A stretch of DNA of 27,960 bases from Holosporales bacterium (GCA_031273545.1 JAISRQ010000028.1:1-27960); one strand, 5' to 3'. Positions 1 to 8,380 are shown, counted from the first letter of the stretch. Numbers and translations are program-made. Notes: a model not told the origin generated them from the sequence alone.

Positions 1-1
1 A

Positions 2-448
2 AGGAGTGAAGCAGAGTTAGCGCAAATAGTGAATGAACTAAAGGGGGTTCTGGATGGTGCGGTTACTAGGGGGGTTATTAAGCCAGAGAGAGATTTCGTC
101 CCGCTTGTAGGGGATGCCAGAGTCGGAAGGGATGGAGGCGTCTTTATTAGGGATGAGAGCTGTTGCAGACATTACCCAAATTACGGAAGTATTCCGCAAT
201 GCGTCAACGAAATCGGGGATTTGTTCTTCTTTGGGCAGCCGTACAAAACTGGTTTTGGGCCAAGCGACAAGCCGCATGTGCATGCACACGATACCGGAAT
301 AACTCAAACACCAAATGAGATGCTATCAGAAATAAATAATTTCATTCAAGAAAAAGACGCAGTTTATACCCCGGAAGAATGGCATGCTTTTGAGAAAAGG
401 TTTAATGAGTATAGGGAGAAAAGAGGCTTGATAACAAAATGTAATTAA
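2..448 (+). CDS. C-terminal part of an unrecognised secreted-protein paralogue (5' cut by window edge)
   Basis: The reading frame is open from base 2, with no stop before the window edge, so the gene starts upstream; the GTG at 29 is probably not the true start. The product matches the last ~135 residues of the next gene (635-2665) along its length. Shared landmarks are KPERD, VPLVGDARVG, VFIRDE, GDLFF, YK.G, TP.E, QEK, EEW/QEW, RFN.YREKRGLI. The similarity extends left of the GTG to the first visible codons, which supports a truncated view rather than a short gene. I do not recognise the domain; it has no membrane segment. It forms a tandem paralogous pair with its neighbour, 186 bp apart. 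The full-length protein presumably has an export signal as its neighbour does, which is inference. Confidence 0.75.
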   Translation, partial: RSEAELAQIVNELKGVLDGAVTRGVIKPERDFVPLVGDARVGRDGGVFIRDESCCRHYPNYGSIPQCVNEIGDLFFFGQPYKTGFGPSDKPHVHAHDTGITQTPNEMLSEINNFIQEKDAVYTPEEWHAFEKRFNEYREKRGLITKCN

Positions 449-472
449 CCCGAACGTAAGTTCGCTCCCGCT

Positions 473-539
473 TCCCAAATGATCACGAGGAATCGCAAGC
501 CTTTGCACTGGCTGCGTTATTTTCTCGTACTCATTGGGA
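473..539 (+). repeat. Dispersed imperfect palindrome, divergent copy
   Basis: About 67 bp with inverted ends (TCCCAAATGA near 473 and TCATTGGGA at 531-539) and an internal GAATCGCAAGC.TTTG motif shared with the copies at 2868 and 22663. It lies just after the stop of the first gene. This is one of the weaker members of the family. Confidence 0.4.
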
Positions 540-561
540 TATCGGAATAGGTAACTGCGGG

Positions 562-590
562 TTGACTTTTGTATTATATTTAAGTACTCC
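562..590 (+). promoter_or_regulatory. Weak promoter candidate for the 635 gene
   Basis: TTGACT at 562-567 is a good -35 match; 17 bases on, the -10 is poor (TACTCC). A strong Shine-Dalgarno-like AAGGAG at 596-601 follows, but it serves only very short frames beginning at GTG 606 or ATG 613. Confidence 0.25.
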
Positions 591-634
591 TAAAGAAGGA
601 GAGTAGTGTTAGTATGATATAACGGAATAGAACA

Positions 635-2665
635 GTGCAAAAGATTAAATTATTTAAAATTGTCCTTATCTCAATGTGTTTTTCGTCGGCGTTTTTTGGC
701 ATGAAGAAATATCCCGGAGTTCCAAATTCGTACGGATCAAGACTTGAAGGATCACAGATATTTGCTCGTTCAAAAGGTCGGCAATTTTCAGAAACCTGGA
801 GCTACGCCTGTGGCCCCAGTGAACGCGGACCGAAAAATGAAGATTCTCATGCATTAATAGGGCTAACAGATTCGAAATCATTTGGGAATTGGAGATATTT
901 TAAAGAAATACAAGACCAAACTTATGGTTCTTTTAATAAGACTGTTTCTAATAACGTTATATTTTCACTACTTCTTTCGTCAGTAAAAGAAAAGGCAAAC
1001 GATATTATAGAAGGGCAAGGGGGTCGTTATGCGGCGATGCTTGTGCTGATGAAATGTTTTGATGATCCAAACTTCACTCCTTTGAGAGACACGCTTCGCG
1101 AAATAGCAATGTACATTATGCTAAATTCTAAACCCGAGACTATAAACCCGGATAATTTTGGGTTAGAAAACATAAATACGTTTGTTGCCAAAATGTTTCC
1201 TGCGGATATAGTCGCGGATAGGTTAGACAATTATGTAAAATACCTTGAGCTTGAGGTTCCTGAACCTAGTCAAATTTACATAGATGCGCTTCGTCAACCT
1301 GACGATGAGGAAATCATTAAAATCGCTGTAGATAGGGCGTGGCGTCGTATAAATAACTTTGACCTCAATGAACTTGAAATGGATATTGACAACGAAAGAT
1401 TTGCCGAAATGAGAGAAAAAGAGGCGCATACGTTGTACCAAAAAAGGGCTATTATTGCTAGCGAACAGGCGATTATTGCTTGCGACCAAAAGAGAGCGAA
1501 GATTCTTTCCGATCGAATAAAGAGCGGGAGCCCAATCAAAGATTATGACCAATTCGAACGCTCCGCCTTATCAATATTAAAAGCATTCAGCGCTTCCTTA
1601 TTAAAATCGCAATCGTCGAATAAGGATATGCTGCGCCTTTTTAACGAGCAGATCCAGAGAGCTAAAGAATTGCCTGATATCGGCGCTATTCAGATAAATG
1701 ATGAGAGAATGGCATCAGCGTGTACTCCCGTAATACGGTTAGCTAACTTGTTCTTTGATGCAGAGTATTGTAACTGTTTTATAGATAAGGTCGGAATAAA
1801 AGTGGGGACTGGTTTTTTCAATTACTTAAAGAAAACAGAATTACTCGATTTTCTGGCGAACGACAGGGAATCATTTGAGTTTGTGACTTTGTCTGATCAA
1901 ACGAGAGTAATCTTTCCTTTAAGGCTGGATTTGTGCGGAAAGTATCATAAATCGCATCTCTATAGTGTGTGGATGCCAATCAAATCTCGCCAATCCTGTG
2001 AATATTTTGCTTGGAAGCCTCACGTAAGTGTATACCCATCAGCCGCAACTAGAATGCTAAGGTATATCTCTCCTCATTTGATGCTTGGATCTGATTACTT
2101 TCCATTTAAGTTAAATCCTACACTTTGGAAAATGCGTGACCTTTACTTGGGAAGTCTCTATCTATGCTGGAGTGAAACGCATCCAGGAATAACTCAATTT
2201 GGGAAGTGGTTTACTTGTTATCCCCAAGATCAAACCGAATTTGTAGAAACAGTTCATAGTTTAAAAAGAGCTACAGGCTACGCGATCGCAAGGGGAGATA
2301 TTAAGCCAGAGAGAGACATTGTTCCGCTCGTTGGGGATGCTAGAGTTGGCGAGAAAGGTGCTGTATTTATTCGAGATGAGACTTGTTATCGGTATTACCC
2401 AAATTGTGGCAACATTCCTTTAGCCGTCAGCGGAGTCGGGGATTTGTTTTTTCATGGCAAGTCGTACAAAATTGGTTTGGATGCTGATGGGAAATTCCCA
2501 CGTCCAAGCGCAGGTGATCAAACCCCGGATGAAATTTTCGTTGAAATATATTACCTTACGCAAGAAAAAGGCAAAGAGTACTCCCCGCAAGAATGGGTTA
2601 GGTTTAAAGAACGGTTTAATAACTATAGAGAAAAGAGAGGCTTGATAAAAAAACGTAATTTCTAA
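635..2665 (+). CDS. Unrecognised exported protein, 676 aa, with the C-terminal domain shared with the upstream gene
   Basis: The N-terminus is a plausible cleavable signal peptide: basic MQKIKLFK, then a hydrophobic stretch to about residue 21, ending SSAFFG. The mature part is soluble-looking. Residues ~240-310 are rich in charged residues and Ala/Ile and may form long helices. Residues ~540-676 form a domain shared with the truncated upstream paralogue (KPERD at 557-561, then VPLVGDARVG, VFIRDE, GDLFF, YREKRGLI). I do not recognise a family. The helix around GGRYAAMLVLMKCF superficially recalls a ubiquitin-hydrolase Cys box but lacks the key Cys. The start is a GTG with a weak GGAA ribosome site. 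The better site ~35 bp upstream serves no long frame, so the start is uncertain by a few codons. Export and tandem duplication fit a host-directed factor (inference). Confidence 0.75.
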   Translation: MQKIKLFKIVLISMCFSSAFFGMKKYPGVPNSYGSRLEGSQIFARSKGRQFSETWSYACGPSERGPKNEDSHALIGLTDSKSFGNWRYFKEIQDQTYGSFNKTVSNNVIFSLLLSSVKEKANDIIEGQGGRYAAMLVLMKCFDDPNFTPLRDTLREIAMYIMLNSKPETINPDNFGLENINTFVAKMFPADIVADRLDNYVKYLELEVPEPSQIYIDALRQPDDEEIIKIAVDRAWRRINNFDLNELEMDIDNERFAEMREKEAHTLYQKRAIIASEQAIIACDQKRAKILSDRIKSGSPIKDYDQFERSALSILKAFSASLLKSQSSNKDMLRLFNEQIQRAKELPDIGAIQINDERMASACTPVIRLANLFFDAEYCNCFIDKVGIKVGTGFFNYLKKTELLDFLANDRESFEFVTLSDQTRVIFPLRLDLCGKYHKSHLYSVWMPIKSRQSCEYFAWKPHVSVYPSAATRMLRYISPHLMLGSDYFPFKLNPTLWKMRDLYLGSLYLCWSETHPGITQFGKWFTCYPQDQTEFVETVHSLKRATGYAIARGDIKPERDIVPLVGDARVGEKGAVFIRDETCYRYYPNCGNIPLAVSGVGDLFFHGKSYKIGLDADGKFPRPSAGDQTPDEIFVEIYYLTQEKGKEYSPQEWVRFKERFNNYREKRGLIKKRNF

Positions 2666-2710
2666 TAACGCCTCCACGTATTCGTTGCTTAGTATTGCAC
2701 CACGCACCAA

Positions 2711-2786
2711 CAGATTACGGCCTGTCTAAAAGAACTTTAACGCTTATTATTATTTAGCTTCTGGTCCGCAATCTTTGGGGCGCCGG
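2711..2786 (-). repeat. Dispersed palindromic repeat, strong copy (inverted orientation)
   Basis: Shares the exact 19-base string GCTTCTGGTCCGCAATCTT with the reverse complement of the copy inside the zeta/APH gene (22663-22743), plus GATTACGG at its other end. It is head-to-head with the copy at 2868-2946 in the 317-bp spacer before ileS. Confidence 0.75.
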
Positions 2787-2846
2787 GGATATGTGCTATC
2801 ATCTTTCAAGGTTAGTTTTTGGGGCCTTAATAAGTTGGAATTCTTT

Positions 2847-2865
2847 CGGGAATTAGCGATTCCCG
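2847..2865 (+). other. Small hairpin in the ileS upstream region
   Basis: CGGGAAT / ATTCCCG arms of 7 bp around a 5-base loop, between the two palindromic repeats. No T-run follows, so it is not a standard terminator. A role in ileS expression is possible but not shown. Confidence 0.3.
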
Positions 2866-2867
2866 GA

Positions 2868-2946
2868 GGCTCCAGATCGCCGACCAAGATTTGAGAATCG
2901 CAAGCGTTTGTCGCCTAAAAAGCCCGTAATCTTTTGGGAATGGGGG
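2868..2946 (+). repeat. Dispersed palindromic repeat, strong copy
   Basis: Shares GAATCGCAAGCGTTTGT-like core and the exact CCGTAATCTTTTG end with the 22663-22743 copy. It ends about 35 bp before the ileS start codon, so it lies in or near the ileS leader. Confidence 0.7.
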
Positions 2947-2982
2947 CGATTTTGACAATATTTCAAGAAATAAGGATAAGCA

Positions 2983-5811
2983 ATGATAACCAGCGAAGAT
3001 ATAAGAAACTCCGTTTTCCTCCCTCAAACAAATTTCCCAATGAGAGCGGACCTCCCCAAAAAGGAGCCTGAGCTTCTCGCGAAGTGGATAAGTGACGATT
3101 TGTATGGAAAATTAAGGGCAAAGTCCAAAAATTTGCCAAAATTTGTGCTTCACTATGGACCTCCGTACGCAAACGGATCCATACATATGGGCCATGCCTT
3201 CACAGAGGGGCTCAAAGACATCATCGTAAAAACGTACCAAATGGCTGGCTATAATGCCGCGTTGATTCCAGGCTGGGATTGTCATGGACTTCCCATCGAA
3301 TGGAAAGTTGAAGAAGATTTCCGAAAAAATAAAAAAAACAAGGAAGATATCTCCGTAATTGAGTTTTTAGCTGAATGCAGAAAATTTGCAGAAAAGTGGA
3401 TCGCCGTACAAAAAGAAGGGTTAATGCGCCTAGGGATTTGTGCCGATTGGGAGCACCCGTACCTAACTATGGATTTCGCAAGTGAGGCCGTCATCGTAGA
3501 AAAATTCTTGAGCATCTTTATGAATGGGTACATTTATCAAGGAAAGAAGCCTGTGATGTGGTCCATTGCCGAGAAGACCGCGTTAGCCGAAGCCGAAGTC
3601 GAATACCATGATCATACAAGCACTGCGGTTTATGTTGCGTTTCCTGTTGTTAGTAGCGGAATCCCTCAGCTTGAAGACAGTTTGGTTGTAATTTGGACAA
3701 CCACCCCTTGGACTCTTCCAGCAAACAGGGCAATCGCATATAACGAAGAATTTGATTACGTATTGGTCGAAGTAAAAAATACTACGAATTTAAAAGAGCA
3801 AAGTCTTGTCACTGGACGAAAAATACTAGTAGCTAAAGATTTACTGGAAAACGTTTGCGACGCAATTGGACTAGACGAACCAGTAATTGTCAACACATTT
3901 AAAGGCGAAATGTTAAAAGGAACCATATGCCAGCACCCGTTTGACTTATACAATGACCAAACCGAAGCCGACAAAATGTCAAAGTTCGCATACACCTTTG
4001 TTGTGCCTCTTGTTGGCGCGAAGCACGTGACGACGGAAATGGGAACAGGTTTCGTCCACACTGCACCAAGCCACGGAATGGACGACTTCATCGTTGGCAA
4101 AGAATACAACCTCCCCATGCCGGATATCGTGCAAGCTGACGGGACGTATGTCGACAACTTGCCAATTTTTGGGGGGCAGTCTGTGCTAAAGGTTGATGTG
4201 GCGGTTTGCGATGTCCTGAGGCAATGCAAGGCGTTGTTGGCTGCAAGCAAGATTTCGCACAGCTACCCGCATTCGTGGCGCTCTCGGTCGCCGCTAATCT
4301 TCCGTTTGACGAGCCAATGGTTCTTTGACATTGACCGCGTAAGGAAGCAAACGTTGAACGCAATTGACAACGTAAACTGGCTTCCGGCTCAGAGTAAAAA
4401 CCGCATCAAGGGAATGGTAGACTCGCGGCCAGATTGGTGCTTGTCCCGACAGCGAGTATGGGGAGTGCCTCTAACTTTGTTTGTGCATAAAAAGACGAAA
4501 GAGCCACTAAAAGACGAAGCTGTGAATGCGAAGATCATCGATACAATTAAGCGCGAAGGGGTAGAGGCATGGCATAAGTACGGGCCCGAGTATTTCTTGC
4601 AGGCCGATCTTGCGGATGAATATGAAAAGGTGACGGACACACTTGATGTTTGGTTCGATAGCGCGTGTACGCATCACTTTGTGTTAGAAGGCAATGAGGA
4701 CGTAAAATGGCCTGCGGACGTTTATTTGGAAGGGTCTGACCAACATCGTGGCTGGTTCCAATCGTCGCTGATTGAGTCGATTGCGGTGAAGGGGACTGCG
4801 CCATATAAGACAGTAATTACGCACGGATTCCTGCTGGATAAGGACGGGCAAAAAATGTCGAAATCCCTTGGAAATGTGATTTCGTGCGAAGATGTAGTGA
4901 ATAATTACGGAGCGGATTTGCTGCGCCTCTGGATTGTAAATATGGACTACACAGAAGATGTAAAACTTGGGCAGGAAATATTGAAGCGCCAAGAAGATAT
5001 ATATCGTAGGTTTAGGAATACTTTGCGCTATTTGCTTGGTTCTCTGAGCGACTTTAACGAAAAGAACAATGTTCAGTATGAGAATATGCCTGAACTAGAA
5101 CAATATATATTGCATAAGGTATTAGTATTAAGCGAGAAGCATAAGTCTTGCTTAAAGACGTTCAGTTTAACGGATTTTTATACGGACTTGCATATCTTTT
5201 GTACTAACGAGTTATCAGCTTTTTATTTTGATATTAGAAAGGATAGCTTGTATTGCGACGAGGTTAACGACATAAAGCGGCGGTCGGCGCAGACTGTGAT
5301 GAATATATTGTTTAATCATATTGTTCACTGGTTAGCTCCAGTTCTGAGTTTTACTACAGAAGAAGCTTGGCAATATTACAAGATGCACACGAATGAAAGT
5401 ATTCATGAGCGAACGTTTCCGCTTGCTGAGGCGATTTGGCGCCGGAAAGATTTGGATGAAAAGTGGCATAAAATCCGCACGATAAGGAAGGTAATAACCA
5501 GCGCGATTGAACAGGAACGGCTAGCTAAGACGATCAATTCTAGCTTGCAAGGAAAGGTTGTGCTGTTTGTCACAAAAGAGATCGCGACCCTCCTTAAGGG
5601 AGTGGATATCGCGGAGATCGCAATTATTTCGCAGCTTTCCGTTTTGATTGCGCAACCTCAGGCAGGGGCGGTTATGCTGGATGAGGTGGATGGCGTTGGC
5701 GTGGTTGTGTCGAGTGCGGATGGGACGAAGTGTCCGAGGTGCTGGAAGATATGCAATGACGTGCATGAGGGCGATTTGTGCAGTAGGTGTGCTGGCGTAA
5801 TGAATGTGTGA
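2983..5811 (+). CDS. ileS: Isoleucyl-tRNA synthetase
   Basis: Class I aminoacyl-tRNA synthetase that charges tRNA-Ile with isoleucine in the cytosol. The 942-residue length is normal for bacterial-type IleRS. The HIGH motif appears as HMGH (68-71) after GPPYANG. The editing (CP1) domain carries TTTPWTLPANRA from 239 and GTGFVHTAPSHG. KMSKS is at 624-628, followed by LGN. The C-terminal zinc-binding module has Cys 917, 920, 933 and 936 (CPRCW...C.RC), as in bacterial type 1 enzymes. The ATG is preceded by AAGGATAAGC, a fair ribosome site at proper spacing. The gene stands alone: lspA, a common downstream partner, is absent, and unknown exported proteins lie on both sides. No frameshift or missing active-site motif was seen. 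Confidence 0.98.
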   Translation: MITSEDIRNSVFLPQTNFPMRADLPKKEPELLAKWISDDLYGKLRAKSKNLPKFVLHYGPPYANGSIHMGHAFTEGLKDIIVKTYQMAGYNAALIPGWDCHGLPIEWKVEEDFRKNKKNKEDISVIEFLAECRKFAEKWIAVQKEGLMRLGICADWEHPYLTMDFASEAVIVEKFLSIFMNGYIYQGKKPVMWSIAEKTALAEAEVEYHDHTSTAVYVAFPVVSSGIPQLEDSLVVIWTTTPWTLPANRAIAYNEEFDYVLVEVKNTTNLKEQSLVTGRKILVAKDLLENVCDAIGLDEPVIVNTFKGEMLKGTICQHPFDLYNDQTEADKMSKFAYTFVVPLVGAKHVTTEMGTGFVHTAPSHGMDDFIVGKEYNLPMPDIVQADGTYVDNLPIFGGQSVLKVDVAVCDVLRQCKALLAASKISHSYPHSWRSRSPLIFRLTSQWFFDIDRVRKQTLNAIDNVNWLPAQSKNRIKGMVDSRPDWCLSRQRVWGVPLTLFVHKKTKEPLKDEAVNAKIIDTIKREGVEAWHKYGPEYFLQADLADEYEKVTDTLDVWFDSACTHHFVLEGNEDVKWPADVYLEGSDQHRGWFQSSLIESIAVKGTAPYKTVITHGFLLDKDGQKMSKSLGNVISCEDVVNNYGADLLRLWIVNMDYTEDVKLGQEILKRQEDIYRRFRNTLRYLLGSLSDFNEKNNVQYENMPELEQYILHKVLVLSEKHKSCLKTFSLTDFYTDLHIFCTNELSAFYFDIRKDSLYCDEVNDIKRRSAQTVMNILFNHIVHWLAPVLSFTTEEAWQYYKMHTNESIHERTFPLAEAIWRRKDLDEKWHKIRTIRKVITSAIEQERLAKTINSSLQGKVVLFVTKEIATLLKGVDIAEIAIISQLSVLIAQPQAGAVMLDEVDGVGVVVSSADGTKCPRCWKICNDVHEGDLCSRCAGVMNV

Positions 5812-5960
5812 GGCGTGCGAGATGAGGTGATGACGGAATGCAGGGATGATAGGGGAGTGGGCTTGCGCTTGCGGTGAGGGCGTGTCTGTGACAGGGGAGC
5901 GCTGGTGGTGAGAGGGGGCCAGCGATGAAGGGCGACTGTGCTTGCGAAAATCAAGGCGGC
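5812..5960 (+). other. GC-rich, G-biased spacer after ileS
   Basis: About 150 bases, visibly richer in G than the surroundings (runs of GGGG, GTG, GCTTGCG), with no long sense frame; the frames that open here stop within about 15 codons. It runs into the terminator at 5965, so it is probably the transcribed 3' tail of ileS mRNA, or possibly an untested small RNA. No known RNA family was recognised. Confidence 0.35.
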
Positions 5961-5964
5961 CGAT

Positions 5965-5986
5965 CCCCACTCAAGTGGGGCTTTTT
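5965..5986 (+). terminator. Intrinsic terminator of ileS
   Basis: Perfect 6-bp stem CCCCAC / GTGGGG around a TCAA loop, followed by C and five T's. It lies 154 bp after the ileS stop and ends that transcription unit. Confidence 0.8.
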
Positions 5987-6181
5987 AGAAAAACTCTGAC
6001 GAATTTTAATGCTCCACATAAGACAGCCAAAAGGGGGGGGCCACCCCAACCATCCACCTTTTACCCTATCATAAAAAGATTAATGAAATGTTAATGCTAA
6101 AAAACGGTAAATTTACGGTTAACGGTTCTTTAACTTTATTCTGCTAAGCTGTACAGGTGGTGGTGGGGTGCAGGCTCTTTT

Positions 6182-6290
6182 TTTGCAGCCAGCCGGCTCA
6201 CCTATTTTTGCAACCACCCGGCTCACCTATCTTTGCAGCCAGCCGGCTCATATTGATAGCCCGGCTCACCCACCTTTGTAGCTACTCGGC
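6182..6290 (+). repeat. 25-bp tandem repeat, about 3.5 copies
   Basis: TTTGCAGCCAGCCGGCTCAC-like units begin at 6182, 6207 and 6232, period 25. A shortened copy (CCCGGCTCACCCACC) and a diverged one from 6275 follow. It sits in the 644-bp gene-free stretch between ileS and the next gene. A frame at 6157-6348 reads through it but has no ribosome site and looks accidental. The rest of the stretch (5987-6181, 6291-6390) shows a G-run and AT-rich sequence and no further feature I can support. Confidence 0.7.
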
Positions 6291-6390
6291 TTTCCATTTT
6301 CGCGGACATTTGCCTCATCGTTGCAGCCCTTCGGTCCTCTTTCCTTGAATTTATTAGTGATTCGCCCATTGCAAAATCAGATATGCACCA

Positions 6391-6420
6391 TTGATAATGG
6401 GGTAGCTGCTGTGCCACAAT
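6391..6420 (+). promoter_or_regulatory. Promoter candidate for the 6456 gene
   Basis: TTGATA (6391-6396), 18-base spacer, CACAAT (6415-6420), placing transcription start about 28 bases before the ATG. The -10 is the same CACAAT as in front of the 23977 gene. Confidence 0.45.
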
Positions 6421-6455
6421 AACGGCACATTGGATCCTTACGCGGGAGCGATTGC

Positions 6456-7280
6456 ATGTCATCGAGTAAATTTAAAAATTGTATATTTGGATCGCTTTGT
6501 TGTGCTCAATTCTTTTCTGTAGGAGGGGCTTCAAATAGGAATAACACTAGCTTCGTACACGCTGAACTTCAGGAGAATGAGAAGATTAGGTATTGCTTGC
6601 GTGGATTTGTTGACCGCACAACCCCCCAATACTACGAATGCGTGTACGAGCTACTGAACGCCCGCCAAACGGATGATTTTTCCCCTGAAAAGGATGCTTG
6701 TGCGTTAAAACGATTTGTAGAGTCGTACAATGGTACGTGGAGCTATCAAGTCTGCGAGAGTATCCTTGAATATGCTCTATTGAGTTTGGGGCCTAAATAC
6801 AAACCTGGTTCAGCAGCAGTGTATATAGAAACGCTATCCCCATTTATAGACTATTTAGCCTATCGTCAGAGAAATATCGGCATTGAATATAAACAATGTG
6901 TAGGAATATTGATAAGTAAGCATATAGTTCAGATTCTTGACTCATGTGAGTATCTTCCTCCCAAAGAAAAGCTCCGTCTCTTGTATTGGTTCATATCTTA
7001 CCCCGGGAACTTAGCACTTAGCCTCTGTGCGAGACCACACGGAACGTTTGAACATGTAATGACGAATGATTGTCATCCTAGGACATGTCGTTCCCTTCCG
7101 CTCATAATAAACAAAGAGGGGGATAAGCTCTTTTCTGAATTAACAAAGAATAAAAACATTGAAAGATTTTATAACTATCTAAAAGATGAACTTCACCGCG
7201 TAGATTACTGTGAGGAGCTGCGCGCATTAGAAAAGATAGAAGCATTAAACAAGCGGAGTAATAGACATAGTGACGATTAG
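6456..7280 (+). CDS. Unrecognised exported protein, 274 aa, tandem paralogue A
   Basis: The ATG has a GGGAG ribosome site 7 bases upstream. The N-terminus SSKFKNCIFGSLCCAQFF is a short basic region followed by a Cys-containing hydrophobic stretch, so a signal peptide is likely; there is no clear lipobox. The remainder is predicted helical. It aligns end to end with the next gene (7432-8238): SSKFKNC.FG, FSP..DA..L..F, LGP.YKPGSAAVYIE.LS, ILDSCEYL, FALSL/LALSL.. RP.GTFE.V, and a C-terminal NIxRFxxYLKxELHRxDY block. I do not recognise the family and see no catalytic motif. The pair has the same tandem, exported layout as the other families here, which suggests a secreted factor (inference). Confidence 0.75.
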   Translation: MSSSKFKNCIFGSLCCAQFFSVGGASNRNNTSFVHAELQENEKIRYCLRGFVDRTTPQYYECVYELLNARQTDDFSPEKDACALKRFVESYNGTWSYQVCESILEYALLSLGPKYKPGSAAVYIETLSPFIDYLAYRQRNIGIEYKQCVGILISKHIVQILDSCEYLPPKEKLRLLYWFISYPGNLALSLCARPHGTFEHVMTNDCHPRTCRSLPLIINKEGDKLFSELTKNKNIERFYNYLKDELHRVDYCEELRALEKIEALNKRSNRHSDD

Positions 7281-7379
7281 TACGTATGAACACATTGGCA
7301 GGTAGGGAACCGTTCGTAATCTTTGGGAGGCAGGAGTTGTTGTCTTCTTATAAACGAAGGTAATATGAAAGTTGCGTGT

Positions 7380-7408
7380 TTGTAAAGATACAATAAATGC
7401 GCTAGGAT
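7380..7408 (+). promoter_or_regulatory. Weak promoter candidate for the 7432 gene
   Basis: TTGTAA (7380-7385), 17-base spacer, TAGGAT (7403-7408), with the start codon 24 bases further on. Only moderate matches. The preceding spacer holds a possible fragment of the dispersed repeat (CGTTCGTAATCTTTGGGAG near 7311). Confidence 0.3.
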
Positions 7409-7431
7409 AAGAGTGGGTGAAAAATTAAGAT

Positions 7432-8238
7432 ATGAACGATGGTATGTTGTCTAGTAAATTCAAGAATTGCGTATTTGGACTGTTTTGTTGCGCTCAGCTT
7501 CTTCCGGGGGTTACCCCAAGTGGAAATTGCACGAGCTCCGTAAGTGCTGATCCTCAGGCAAGAGGTCCCACGCCTATTGAAGAATGCGTACGCCATTTTA
7601 TTATATCTGGAGGGGAACCATACTTCCGAAACGAGCGCATCCTACTAAACGGTCGCAACTCTGATGCATTTTCTCCTGCGAGAGATGCCCGTATGTTGAG
7701 GAACTTTTTAGGGGTGTACGAAGTCATATTGAATAATAATTTCTGTGAGAATCTTCTTAAGTACGTCCTATTAAGGCTGGGGCCTGAATATAAACCTGGT
7801 TCTGCGGCAGTATATATAGAGCAGCTGTCCTCATATATAGACGAGTTAGCCTACTGCGAAAGGTATAGCATTGGTCTTCGAACAGGCATAGGTGCATTTA
7901 TAGGTAGACATGTAATTAAGATTCTTGATTCATGTGAGTATCTTTCGCGTGAAGAAAAGCTTAGCTATATAGACTGGTCTATGGCTAACTCCAAGAAGTT
8001 CGCGCTTAGCCTTATTTCTAGACCATGCGGGACGTTTGAAGATGTAATTAGGAAGGAACGTCATGTTTGTGTTCTACGAGCTGGCAGTGAGGACGATGGC
8101 TTAGGTGGATTAGCAAATAATGAAAACATTAAAAGATTTCATCACTATCTAAAAGAAGAACTTCATCGCATAGATTATTCCAGGGACCTGATCAAGTTAG
8201 ATGAAATAAAAGCGCGTCAACAAAATGGCTACAGGTAA
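7432..8238 (+). CDS. Unrecognised exported protein, 268 aa, tandem paralogue B
   Basis: Paralogue of the 6456 gene along its whole length. The most conserved block is LRLGPEYKPGSAAVYIEQLS, then ILDSCEYL.REEKL and NIKRFHHYLKEELHRIDY. The predicted signal region (SSKFKNCVFGLFCCAQLLPG) keeps the paired Cys residues. The first ATG (7432) has only a poor ribosome site; an in-frame ATG at 7444 would align better with the paralogue's start but has none either, so the start is uncertain by four codons. It lies 151 bp after its paralogue, with its own weak promoter candidate. No known domain was recognised. The two copies have diverged more in the middle and near residue 215, where this copy has a Gly/Asp-rich segment. 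Confidence 0.72.
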   Translation: MNDGMLSSKFKNCVFGLFCCAQLLPGVTPSGNCTSSVSADPQARGPTPIEECVRHFIISGGEPYFRNERILLNGRNSDAFSPARDARMLRNFLGVYEVILNNNFCENLLKYVLLRLGPEYKPGSAAVYIEQLSSYIDELAYCERYSIGLRTGIGAFIGRHVIKILDSCEYLSREEKLSYIDWSMANSKKFALSLISRPCGTFEDVIRKERHVCVLRAGSEDDGLGGLANNENIKRFHHYLKEELHRIDYSRDLIKLDEIKARQQNGYR

Positions 8239-8299
8239 GCGGATAGCAACGCATGCAAATGCATTGGTATGGTAGTCCACAACTTCAGTCTAAACATGT

Positions 8300-8337
8300 T
8301 TCCCCCACGTAACAACTATGATGCTACAGTGGGGAAG
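8300..8337 (+). other. Stem-loop after the 7432 gene
   Basis: TTCCCCCAC (8300-8308) pairs with GTGGGGAA (8329-8336) with one bulged C around a ~20-base loop. It lies 62 bp after the stop and has no T-run, so it may be a weak terminator or an mRNA 3'-end structure. Confidence 0.35.
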
Positions 8338-8380
8338 CTAGGGGATGAGCAGTAATATGCTTTAGTACGATAGACTTACT

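Noticed and set aside
989..1100. Ubiquitin-hydrolase-like Cys box in the 676-aa protein (GGRYAAMLVLMKCF then PLRDTL)
   Set aside because: The catalytic Cys and Asn of the motif are missing and no matching His box was found.
2952..2980. TTGACA (2952-2957) with GATAAG 17 bases on, as an ileS promoter
   Set aside because: Transcription would begin inside or after the start codon, losing the clear ribosome site.
2787..2982. T-box leader before ileS
   Set aside because: No T-box consensus or specifier loop is seen, and T-boxes are essentially a Gram-positive feature; the structures here belong to the dispersed palindromes.
5521..5970. 149-codon minus-strand frame over the ileS 3' end
   Set aside because: Antisense shadow of a confidently assigned gene, with His/Pro/Arg-biased composition.
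6157..6348. 63-codon frame across the 25-bp tandem repeat
   Set aside because: No ribosome site; it exists only because the repeat lacks stops; Ser/Pro/Leu-rich composition typical of chance frames.
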